Positions 1 through 7,270 of a stretch of DNA of 44,504 nucleotides are shown here, in pieces (position 1 is the first letter of the stretch; each line of letters starts with the position of its first letter). The position numbers and the translations under genes were made by a program. The stretch is taken from NCBI GenBank assembly GCA_022778905.1, contig JALFRV010000064.1:1-44504 (forward strand), given 5' to 3'. Source of the stretch: Prevotella sp. Its GTDB lineage: Bacteria; Bacteroidota; Bacteroidia; Bacteroidales; Bacteroidaceae. Under the pieces are notes generated by a model. It was not told the DNA's origin. It saw nothing but the letters and a program-made list of their open reading frames with translations, and did no database searches.

Positions 1-1373
1 AGATTCACTTCGCCCTGACCGATGCTGATGCTGATGACGGTCAGTCCGTTCCAGGATCCGTGATAGGCTTTGTCGTAGAAGCTCGCGTTGGGGATCAGTC
101 CGCGCTTCTCTCCCGGCAGGTCTACGCCTAACTTATAGCCGAATCCCATGCTCACCATATAGTCCCGCCAGGTGTCCATGGCATCTCCGACGCTCCTGTA
201 TTTAGCCCGATTGCGCATCATATAATACAATCCCCAGCAGAAGTAGCCATTACAGGAGGTGCTGATGGCATGTACGAGATTCAGAGGTGATGCATGTCCG
301 TGACAGCCAACATGCAAACCGCGGTAGTAGAAGCCGTGATGGCAGGGGAAGAGGGTATGTGAGTTGATCACTCCTTCGGTCATAAAGGTCAGCGCTTGTG
401 ACGTCTTGAACGTCGATCCGGGCGGATACTGGCCCATGATGGCCCGGTTGAGCAAGGGTTTCCATACGTTCCGGGCAAGCGCATGATGATTCTGGCCGCG
501 CTGTCTGCCCACCATTCTCCGCGGATCATAGCCGGGCGAAGAAACCATGCTCAACACTTCGCCCGTCGAAGGCTCAATGGCGACGATGGCTCCGATCTTT
601 CCCCGAAGGAGCTTTTCGCCCAAGGCCTGGAGCTTGAGGTCGATGCTGAGGGTGAGATCCTTACCGGCCTGGGGGCGCCGGTCTAACGCGCCGTTCTGAT
701 AGCTGCCCTGTATGCGGCCGTGGGCATCACGCAACAGGATCTGCACACCTTTCTCGCCGCGGAGCTGTTTCTCGTAAGAGCGCTCGACGCCTAACTTCCC
801 TATGTAGTCTCCGGGCTGGTAATAGTCGTCCTCCTCGATATCACTCTCAGACACTTCCGCCACATCTCCGAGCACGTGAGCTGCGTAAGGGTACTCGTAT
901 TGACGGATGCTGCGCTTCTGAATGTAGAATCCAGGGAAGCGGAACATCTTCTCGCGGAACACGCTGAACTCCTTGTTGGAGATCTGGCTCATGAAGAGCT
1001 GCTGCGTGAAACGCGAATAACCGGGGTTCTTCGAACGGTCTTTGATCTCGTCCATGCGCTGTTGGAAGAACTCCTTCGTGATGCCGAGCGTCTCGCAGAA
1101 GTCTGCCGTGTCGAGCCTTCCGCTTTCCTCATTCATCACGACCATGATGTCATAGGCCGGCTGGTTGTAGACCATCAGCTTGCCGTTGCGGTCATAGATG
1201 ACGCCTCGGGACGGGTACTCGATCTTCTTGAGGAATGCGTTCGAATCGGCATTCTTCTTGTAATCGTCGCTCATCAGCTGCAGCATGAAGAGCCGTATGA
1301 TATAGACGACTACAATGAATGTAGCCACTCCACCCAGCACATACCGACGGTTTTCAAGATTGAAGTCCTTCAC
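1..1373 (-). CDS. mrdA: Penicillin-binding protein 2, partial (C-terminus beyond window)
   Basis: Class B penicillin-binding protein: a transpeptidase that cross-links peptidoglycan for lateral wall growth together with the Mre proteins encoded just upstream. About 457 codons are visible. One N-terminal membrane segment (about residues 12-30, ATFIVVVYIIRLFML) is followed by the PBP dimerisation domain and the first part of the transpeptidase domain. The active-site SxxK is in PPGSTFK with Ser320, and the SxN motif is Ser373-Cys-Asn375. The KTG motif lies past the left edge. I place the start at a GTG (MKDFNLENRRYVLGG), 11 nt after the mreD stop; no in-frame ATG is nearby. It is the last visible gene of the mre operon, and rodA would be expected next in this lineage. 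Confidence 0.93.
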   Translation of the reverse strand, partial: MKDFNLENRRYVLGGVATFIVVVYIIRLFMLQLMSDDYKKNADSNAFLKKIEYPSRGVIYDRNGKLMVYNQPAYDIMVVMNEESGRLDTADFCETLGITKEFFQQRMDEIKDRSKNPGYSRFTQQLFMSQISNKEFSVFREKMFRFPGFYIQKRSIRQYEYPYAAHVLGDVAEVSESDIEEDDYYQPGDYIGKLGVERSYEKQLRGEKGVQILLRDAHGRIQGSYQNGALDRRPQAGKDLTLSIDLKLQALGEKLLRGKIGAIVAIEPSTGEVLSMVSSPGYDPRRMVGRQRGQNHHALARNVWKPLLNRAIMGQYPPGSTFKTSQALTFMTEGVINSHTLFPCHHGFYYRGLHVGCHGHASPLNLVHAISTSCNGYFCWGLYYMMRNRAKYRSVGDAMDTWRDYMVSMGFGYKLGVDLPGEKRGLIPNASFYDKAYHGSWNGLTVISISIGQGEVN

Positions 1374-1384
1374 GCGCGTCCCGT

Positions 1385-1885
1385 TTATCGTTTCCGAAAA
1401 TTCTCAACCACCAATATCAACGCGACGGAGATGGCCGTACTGCCGCCCACGCACTCGATCCATTGCAGCCAGTTGAAGAAGGTGAACGTCTCGAGCGTAA
1501 AGAACAGCAGGCAGTAGACAAAGGTCAGGATGACGGTGAAGTAGACAAACTTGGCCACACCCAATGACTTCATGGACGGCTGAAGGTCGTCGGGGCTGTC
1601 GCGGTTGACAAAAAGGAGAAGGAGATAAGGCTGCAGCAGGCCGATGAAAGTCATCGCGCCCGATGCCATACCGGGTGTATTGGAGAATACATCCACGCAG
1701 AGTCCCATGACGAAACTCAGCAAGAGGATGGCCCATTTGGGGTAGTTGCGACGGAAAAGCAGCACCATATAGACGTAGAGAAACGGCGTGGCGCAGTCGA
1801 AAAGATGAATGTGGTTCAGCACCAAAGCCTGAACCAGCAATACAACAAGGAACATCAGAGCGTTCCAGAGCCATGCGATATTCAT
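1385..1885 (-). CDS. mreD: Rod shape-determining protein MreD
   Basis: Small polytopic membrane protein of 166 residues, the usual MreD size. It has about five hydrophobic segments, for example residues 7-25 (WNALMFLVVLLVQALVL) and 110-130 (FVYFTVILTFVYCLLFF). MreD belongs to the elongasome that positions wall synthesis along the cell. Identity rests on the hydrophobic pattern, the length and its place between mreC and mrdA. The start is 8 nt after the mreC stop, and the stop is 11 nt before the PBP2 start, so the genes are probably co-transcribed and translationally coupled. Sequence conservation in MreD is low, so context carries much of the call. Confidence 0.9.
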   Translation of the reverse strand: MNIAWLWNALMFLVVLLVQALVLNHIHLFDCATPFLYVYMVLLFRRNYPKWAILLLSFVMGLCVDVFSNTPGMASGAMTFIGLLQPYLLLLFVNRDSPDDLQPSMKSLGVAKFVYFTVILTFVYCLLFFTLETFTFFNWLQWIECVGGSTAISVALILVVENFRKR

Positions 1886-1893
1886 CCCTGCAG

Positions 1894-2757
1894 TTAGTTT
1901 TCCTTGATCTTTATAGAGTCTTGCGCAGCCCGCATCAGGTCCAACCGTTCCTGCATGGGAGCGTTGTCGATGACGCAGACGTCGCGTAATTTACCGAAAT
2001 CCGTCGAGAGCTGGATCTTCAGACGATAGGACATGCCGTCGGCGGAGTTGAATACGTACCTGACGTGTCCGACGAGTATGCCCGGCGGAAAGACGGAGGA
2101 GTAGCCGCTCGTGACGATGGCGTCGCCCGTGCGGAAGCGCGCATGGCGCGGCACGTCATCGACATAGGCCATGTGGGCATACCCTCCGGTCCAGTGCAAG
2201 TAGCCGAAATAGCCGCGTCCTTGGATCTGACAGCTGATGTTCGACTGTGTGTTGAGCACCGGAATGATGATGGAATAATGGGCCGAAACGAGATAGACGA
2301 TGCCGACGACACCGTTTCCGCAGGCCACGCCCATATCCTTCCTGACGCCGTCGGCCGATCCCTTGTCGATCGTGATGAAGTTGTCGCGGCGGTTGACACT
2401 GTTGTCCACCACCTTCGCCGGTATGAGCCGGTAGCCCGAGAGCAGCTGCAACTGGCCGCGATGGACGGCATTGCTGTCCTGCGTCTCGGCCACGAGCTGC
2501 TCGCTGAGGCTGCGTACCTGTTGTTCCAAATAGAGATTCCGCTGCGAGAGCTGTTCGTTCACCTTGACCAAGGAGAAGAATGCCTCGATCTCGGAGCTCC
2601 ACTCCAAGACTTTCCCGCTCACGACATTGGCTGACGAAAACCAGACACTGCCCTGATAATTGTTATACTGGAACAGCAGCACAAAGCTGAACACCTCGAG
2701 CAAGACGAAGATGATCCAGTGGTTGAATTTGGCCAGAAACTCTAACAGGTTCCGCAT
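1894..2757 (-). CDS. mreC: Rod shape-determining protein MreC
   Basis: MreC, 287 residues. A single N-terminal membrane anchor (about residues 13-32, HWIIFVLLEVFSFVLLFQYN) is followed by a coiled coil rich in Leu/Gln/Glu (about 60-95). Then comes the periplasmic beta-barrel pair typical of the family, including DKGSADGVRKDMGVACGNGV and IVTSGYSSVFPPGILVG. MreC dimerises in the periplasm and links MreB filaments to PBP2. The gene follows mreB by 9 nt and precedes mreD by 8 nt. Nothing looks abnormal: length, anchor and both beta domains are present. Confidence 0.95.
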   Translation of the reverse strand: MRNLLEFLAKFNHWIIFVLLEVFSFVLLFQYNNYQGSVWFSSANVVSGKVLEWSSEIEAFFSLVKVNEQLSQRNLYLEQQVRSLSEQLVAETQDSNAVHRGQLQLLSGYRLIPAKVVDNSVNRRDNFITIDKGSADGVRKDMGVACGNGVVGIVYLVSAHYSIIIPVLNTQSNISCQIQGRGYFGYLHWTGGYAHMAYVDDVPRHARFRTGDAIVTSGYSSVFPPGILVGHVRYVFNSADGMSYRLKIQLSTDFGKLRDVCVIDNAPMQERLDLMRAAQDSIKIKEN

Positions 2758-2766
2758 CTGCAGCCC

Positions 2767-3789
2767 TTATCTCATCAAGAACGAGAAACGGTCCACATTC
2801 TTCAGCGCGATGCCTGCACCCCTTGCCACGCTGTGGAGCGGGTCTTCGGCGATATGGAACGGGATGTTGATCTTGTCCTGAAGCCTGCGGTCGAGGCCGC
2901 GAAGCAATGCTCCGCCACCGCTGAGATAGATACCATTCTTGACGATATCGGCATACAGCTCGGGCGGCGTGTTCTCCAAGGCGGAGAGAACGGCGTTCTC
3001 GATCTTGGCTACCGTCTTGTCCAGACAGTGCGCAATCTCCTGATAGCACACGGGGACCTCCATCGGGAGGGCCGTGATGCGGTTCGGACCGTGAACGACA
3101 TAATCCTCGGGGGCCTCCTCGCCCAAGTCCGTGAGCGCCGAACCGACATGGATCTTGATGCGCTCTGCCATGCGCTCGGACACCTTGACGTTGTGTTGGC
3201 GGCTCATATATTCCTGTATGTCAGCCGTCAGATCATCACCTGCGATGCGGATGGAGTTGTTGGAGACGATGCCCCCCAAGGAGATGACGGCAATTTCCGT
3301 GCTGCCTCCACCGATGTCAACGATCATGTTGCCCTCCGGAGCCTCTACATCGATGCCGATTCCGATAGCGGCTGCCATCGGCTCGAAGATCAGATAGACG
3401 TCGCGGCCGTCAGCATGCTCGGCCGAATCGCGCACGGCACGAAGCTCCACTTCCGTGCTCCCCGACGGTACGCCGATCACCATGCGCAGTGAAGGGGAGA
3501 AGAGCCGGGAACCCGTATGGACCATCTTGATCAGCCCGCGCATCATCTGCTCGCACGCGGTGAAGTCGGCTATGACGCCGTCACGCAACGGGCGCACCGT
3601 GCGGATGTTGTCATGCGTCTTCTCGTACATCAACTTCGCTTTCTCGCCCACGGCAATCATCTTGTCCGTCCGACGGTCCAAGGCCACTACTGACGGCTCA
3701 TCCACAACGATCTTGTCATCACTGATGATGATCGTGTTGGCCGTTCCAAGGTCCATTGCAATTTCCTGCACAAATGAAAAAAATCCCAT
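2767..3789 (-). CDS. mreB: Rod shape-determining protein MreB (actin-like)
   Basis: Actin-like ATPase of 340 residues that forms membrane-associated filaments guiding lateral wall synthesis. Visible landmarks are the phosphate-1 loop DLGTANT near the N-terminus, the connect region VGVPSGSTEVELRAVRDSAEHA, EPMAAAIGIG, phosphate-2 VDIGGGSTEIAVISLGGIV, and the C-terminal adenosine motif LSGGGALLRGLD. Length and motifs are those of normal MreB. The ATG start at 3789 gives MGFFSFVQEIAMDLGTANT. It lies 137 nt after the short purH gene, a gap with no obvious terminator, so transcription may continue from purH. Confidence 0.97.
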   Translation of the reverse strand: MGFFSFVQEIAMDLGTANTIIISDDKIVVDEPSVVALDRRTDKMIAVGEKAKLMYEKTHDNIRTVRPLRDGVIADFTACEQMMRGLIKMVHTGSRLFSPSLRMVIGVPSGSTEVELRAVRDSAEHADGRDVYLIFEPMAAAIGIGIDVEAPEGNMIVDIGGGSTEIAVISLGGIVSNNSIRIAGDDLTADIQEYMSRQHNVKVSERMAERIKIHVGSALTDLGEEAPEDYVVHGPNRITALPMEVPVCYQEIAHCLDKTVAKIENAVLSALENTPPELYADIVKNGIYLSGGGALLRGLDRRLQDKINIPFHIAEDPLHSVARGAGIALKNVDRFSFLMR

Positions 3790-3926
3790 TATGATTTGTT
3801 GTTTGACGGCGTAGCCTCGGCCGCTCGGACCACCTGCATCCGCCGTTTGATTATTGATTTCGGTTGAAAGTCTGCCGCCCGGCCTGCCGTGTCAGCACGA
3901 CTGCCGTGACAGAACGGCCCTGCGTC

Positions 3927-4520
3927 TCAGCGGGCAAACCACTCATGGATGGCCGTATCATAGTGACTGCTCACGCTGAAGGCACGTTCGGCCAGCAGAC
4001 GGCGGTCCTCGATATCGGTCTGAGCGCCGTTCCGGTTGAGCAGATCGAGCAATACGGGATACTCCGACTTGGACGGAACGATCACCACATCATTGAAATT
4101 CTTGGCCCCTGCACGGATCAGCGAGATGCCGCCGATATCGATCTTCTCGATGATCTCCGCCTCAGTGGCACCGCCGGCCACCGTCTGCTCGAACGGATAA
4201 AGGTCCACGATCACCAAGTCGATGGGCGCTATCGCATACCGGCTCATCTGCTCCTGGTCGCCCGCATGGTCGCGACGGGCCAGGATGCCGCCGAAGATCT
4301 TCGGATGAAGCGTCTTCACCCGACCGCCCAGAATGGAAGGATACGAGGTCAAATCCTCCACGCGCTGGCAGGCATAGCCCAATGATTCGATGAATTGCTG
4401 TGTGCCGCCGGTGGAGAGAAACTTCACGCCCTCGGCGTCTAACTTGGCCAGGAGCTCCTCCAGACCATCCTTGTGAAAGACTGAGATCAGCGCAGTCTTG
4501 ATTCTTTTCGTATCAGCCAT
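3927..4520 (-). CDS. purH: Stand-alone IMP cyclohydrolase domain (short PurH)
   Basis: Encodes 197 residues that match the N-terminal IMP cyclohydrolase (MGS-like) half of PurH: ALISVFHKDGLEELLAKL, FLSTGGTQQFIESLG, the SILGGRVKTLHPKIFGGIL signature, DLVIVDLYPFEQTVA and IDIGGISLIRAGAKNF. This half closes FAICAR to IMP in the last step of purine synthesis. Bifunctional PurH is about 500 residues, but here the frame stops after SHYDTAIHEWFAR. The remaining 137 nt before mreB cannot hold the AICAR transformylase domain, and no frameshifted continuation is visible. It is either a natural one-domain enzyme (like archaeal PurV), with transformylase encoded elsewhere, or a truncation. The intact reading frame and conserved motifs favour a working domain. 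Confidence 0.88.
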   Translation of the reverse strand: MADTKRIKTALISVFHKDGLEELLAKLDAEGVKFLSTGGTQQFIESLGYACQRVEDLTSYPSILGGRVKTLHPKIFGGILARRDHAGDQEQMSRYAIAPIDLVIVDLYPFEQTVAGGATEAEIIEKIDIGGISLIRAGAKNFNDVVIVPSKSEYPVLLDLLNRNGAQTDIEDRRLLAERAFSVSSHYDTAIHEWFAR

Positions 4521-4625
4521 ATATGATTGAAGTATAGATATTTAACACGTCCGGCCAACGCTTGCCGGAACGCCCCGACGGCATCCGTGCCGCAGAGAGG
4601 CATTCCGAACGGAGCCTTTAGGGCA

Positions 4626-4633
4626 CAAAGTTA
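4626..4633 (-). promoter_or_regulatory. Candidate purH promoter -7 box
   Basis: Read on the minus strand the sequence is TAACTTTG, a full match to the Bacteroidetes -7 consensus TAnnTTTG. It lies about 105 nt before the purH ATG. No convincing TTG -33 element is seen 19-21 nt upstream, so the call rests on one box and position. Confidence 0.45.
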
Positions 4634-4704
4634 CGAAAAACCATTGAAAGGACGACACGAAAAGCTGAAAATTTGCGCTTTATAACGTTTATATTGATTT
4701 CGGA

Positions 4705-4902
4705 CAAACAGCCTTCCGGACCTCCGTCCGCATCCTCCCGAAGGTCCTGACACCCCCTCCTCCCGACCCGTCTTCACCCCCCGTCCGGAGCACAGCTATC
4801 CTATGCCTTCCGCAGAGCTATGCTTTCGGCCGCCCGGAGGATAGCTCCGGGCGGCCGAAAGCTATCCTCTTGAGCGCCCAAAGCATAGCTTTCCGCAGGC
4901 CA
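4705..4902. repeat. 22-bp degenerate tandem array A (purH / peptidase divergent gap)
   Basis: This array occupies most of the 586-bp gap between the divergent purH and prolyl oligopeptidase genes. Clear units start at 4792, 4814, 4836, 4858 and 4880. Weaker units extend back to about 4705 with a 1-bp phase slip. Each unit reads purine-rich AAA/AGA, then a 7-bp block (GCTATGC, GGATAGC, GCTATCC, GCATAGC), then T(C/T)CCG and a GC-rich end. A perfect 18-bp inverted repeat (GCTTTCGGCCGCCCGGAG, 4822-4839 with 4845-4862) has the 5-nt loop GATAG. The array ends in a flank shared with array B (GGCCACA, then TTGATTTTCAACAA). It contains no open gene. A divergent gap is not where a terminator is expected. 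Confidence 0.8.
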
Positions 4903-5048
4903 CATGTAACCATTTGATTTTCAACAACATACATTTCCGGTTTTCAAAGTCTTCCTCCCCGGCCGCCAACACCGGTTTGCGGCACCCCCGGACATGCCCT
5001 ACGAGCATCAGGGAAGTGCATAGCAAGCACGAGATTTTGCGGCTTCCG

Positions 5049-5080
5049 TTTGCATGGTTTCAGCTTTTTTCTTATCTTTG
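5049..5080 (+). promoter_or_regulatory. Promoter of the prolyl oligopeptidase gene
   Basis: TTTG at 5049-5052, 20 nt of spacer, then TATCTTTG at 5073-5080 matches the Bacteroidetes -33/-7 pattern. The predicted transcript starts near 5085-5090, about 20 nt before the ATG at 5107. This rules out a longer coding frame reaching back to 5050. Confidence 0.75.
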
Positions 5081-5106
5081 CCTGTCGTATCAACCAATCA
5101 TCAGCT

Positions 5107-7227
5107 ATGAGAAAACTTTCAATCACGATGGGATGCATGGCCGTGGCTGCCGTTCCGGCCTGCGCACAGTCAATCAGTTATCCCCCCACACCGAAGGACA
5201 ACACCGTCGACAGCTATTTCGGACAGCAGGTGCCCGATCCCTACAGATGGCTCGAAAACGACTCCTCGACCCAGACCGCGCAATGGGTGCAGGCCGAGAA
5301 TGCCGTCACCGAGGCCTACTTGCGCAAGATCTCCTTCCGCGACAGACTGCTCAAGCGGCTCACGGAAGTTTCCAACTACGGCAAGGTGGGCGCCCCCTGG
5401 TATGTCAAAGAGAGTGGAAAATGGTACTTTTTCAAGAACAACGGACTCCAGAACCAGAGCGTTCTCTACGTCATGGACCGTCTTGACGACCAGGCGAACG
5501 CACGCGTTTTCCTCGACCCCAACAAGCTCAGCACCGACGGCACCGTAGCCCTGAAGGACCTGTCGTTCTCCCATGACGGCAAGTATGCAGCCTACTCGAT
5601 CTCCCGCAGCGGATCCGACTGGCAGGAATTCTACGTCCTCGACGCCCGCACCGGACAGCTCCTCGACGACCATATCGAGTGGGCCAAGTTCTCGGGAGCC
5701 ACATGGCACGGCGACGGATTCTACTACAGCGCCTACGATCCGCCCGTCAAGGGACGCGAGTACAGCCATGTCAATGCCGTACACAAGATCTATTACCACC
5801 GCATCGGTACACCGCAGAGCGCCGATGTGCTGTTCTACCAGAACCCGGCTCATCCGAAACGCTTCTACGATGTGAGCGTCAACCGCGAGGAGACGATGAT
5901 GTTCCTCTACGAAAGCGGGGCCGGAGCCGGCAACACGCTCTTCGTCCGCGACCTCCGCGTGCCCGGATCGCAGTTCATCCAGATGACCTCCGACATGGAC
6001 AGGCAGTATGCCCCCATCGGCAACATCGGTGATCAGATCTTCCTCTTCACCAACGACGGCGCTCCCCGCAACCGCCTGATGGTCACCGACATCAGCCATC
6101 CGGGCTTCGCAGACTGGAAAGAGCTCGTGCCGGAAGGACCCGATCCCATCGACGGAGCCACGCTCATCGGCGGCCGGATGATCGTTACCTTCTCCAAGGA
6201 TGCCTCCCATCGCGCCTACGTCTACACGCTCCAGGGACAGCGCATGAACGAGATCAAGCTCCCGTCGTTGGGCAGCGCGAGCTTCAGCGGCGACAAGGAC
6301 CGCCCCGAATGCTTCTATTCCTTCTCCTCGTTCACCGTTCCCGGCACCGTCTATCAGTACGACTTCGACACCGACGCGAGCCGTGTCTATGCCGCTCCGA
6401 AGGTCAATTTCAACCTCAATGCCTATGAGACGCGGCAGGTCTTCTATCCTTCCAAGGACGGAACCCGCATCCCCCTCTTCCTCACTTACAGGAAAGGAAT
6501 GCGCCTCAACGGCCGCAACCCGGTCTATCTCTACGCCTACGGCGGTTTCAACATCGCCATGTCGCCCCACTTCTCGGCATCCCGCATCCCCTTCCTTGAC
6601 AACGGAGGCATCTACGCACAGGCCTGCCTGCGCGGCGGAAGCGAGTATGGAGAGGAGTGGCATCAGGCAGGAACGAAGCTCAGAAAGCAGAATGTCTTCG
6701 ACGACTTCATCGCTGCAGCCGAGTGGCTGATCGCCAATCGCTACACCGACAAGGATCATATCGCCATCGTCGGAGGCAGCAACGGCGGTCTCCTGGTGGG
6801 CGCCTGCATGACCCAGCGGCCAGATCTCTACCGCGTAGCCATACCACAGGTCGGCGTCATGGACATGCTCCGCTACCACAAGTTCACCATCGGGTGGAAC
6901 TGGGCATCCGACTATGGGACAAGCGAAGACAGCAAGGAGATGTTCCAGTATCTGCTGGCCTATTCCCCACTCCACAATCTCAAGCCCGGCACGCGTTATC
7001 CCTCGACCCTCGTGACCACTGCCGACCACGACGACCGTGTGGTTCCTGCCCACTCCTTTAAGTTCGCCGCGCGCCTCCAGGAGTGCAATGACGGCACCAA
7101 TCCGACCCTCATCCGCATCGACACAAAGGCCGGACACGGAAGCGGGAAGCCACTCGGCAAGGTCTTGGAAGAACAGGCTGACATCTACGGATTCATCATG
7201 TACAACATGGGGATGAAGTTCAAGTAG
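5107..7227 (+). CDS. Secreted prolyl oligopeptidase (S9A family)
   Basis: Serine peptidase of 706 residues that cleaves after proline in short peptides. The N-terminus (MRKLSITMGCMAVAAVPACAQ) is an export signal, so the enzyme probably works in the periplasm or outside. The mature start, SYPPTPKDNTVDSYFGQQVPDPYRWLEND, is the hallmark N-terminus of prolyl oligopeptidase. A seven-blade propeller region follows (about residues 80-410), then the alpha/beta hydrolase domain. The catalytic triad is visible: Ser558 in GGSNGG, an Asp in DHDDRV (640-645) and His677 in AGHGSGK. The signal peptide contains a Cys (AVPAC), so a lipoprotein is possible, but AQ after it favours signal peptidase I. It converges with the rhamnosidase gene; their stops are 43 bp apart with no clear terminator hairpin. 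Confidence 0.93.
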   Translation: MRKLSITMGCMAVAAVPACAQSISYPPTPKDNTVDSYFGQQVPDPYRWLENDSSTQTAQWVQAENAVTEAYLRKISFRDRLLKRLTEVSNYGKVGAPWYVKESGKWYFFKNNGLQNQSVLYVMDRLDDQANARVFLDPNKLSTDGTVALKDLSFSHDGKYAAYSISRSGSDWQEFYVLDARTGQLLDDHIEWAKFSGATWHGDGFYYSAYDPPVKGREYSHVNAVHKIYYHRIGTPQSADVLFYQNPAHPKRFYDVSVNREETMMFLYESGAGAGNTLFVRDLRVPGSQFIQMTSDMDRQYAPIGNIGDQIFLFTNDGAPRNRLMVTDISHPGFADWKELVPEGPDPIDGATLIGGRMIVTFSKDASHRAYVYTLQGQRMNEIKLPSLGSASFSGDKDRPECFYSFSSFTVPGTVYQYDFDTDASRVYAAPKVNFNLNAYETRQVFYPSKDGTRIPLFLTYRKGMRLNGRNPVYLYAYGGFNIAMSPHFSASRIPFLDNGGIYAQACLRGGSEYGEEWHQAGTKLRKQNVFDDFIAAAEWLIANRYTDKDHIAIVGGSNGGLLVGACMTQRPDLYRVAIPQVGVMDMLRYHKFTIGWNWASDYGTSEDSKEMFQYLLAYSPLHNLKPGTRYPSTLVTTADHDDRVVPAHSFKFAARLQECNDGTNPTLIRIDTKAGHGSGKPLGKVLEEQADIYGFIMYNMGMKFK

Positions 7228-7270
7228 ACCCCATCCCCATGCCTCACCGGCCCCGGAAGGCCCGGACCGC

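Noticed and set aside
3790..3926. Frameshifted remainder of PurH
   Set aside because: Only 137 bp are available and no transformylase motif is found in any frame.
4822..4862. Intrinsic terminator
   Set aside because: The hairpin lies between divergent genes and lacks a T-tract on either strand; it belongs to the 22-bp array.
5170..7137. Long open frame on the minus strand opposite the prolyl oligopeptidase
   Set aside because: It resembles no family and fully overlaps a gene with a complete catalytic triad and promoter. It is an artefact of GC-rich third codon positions.
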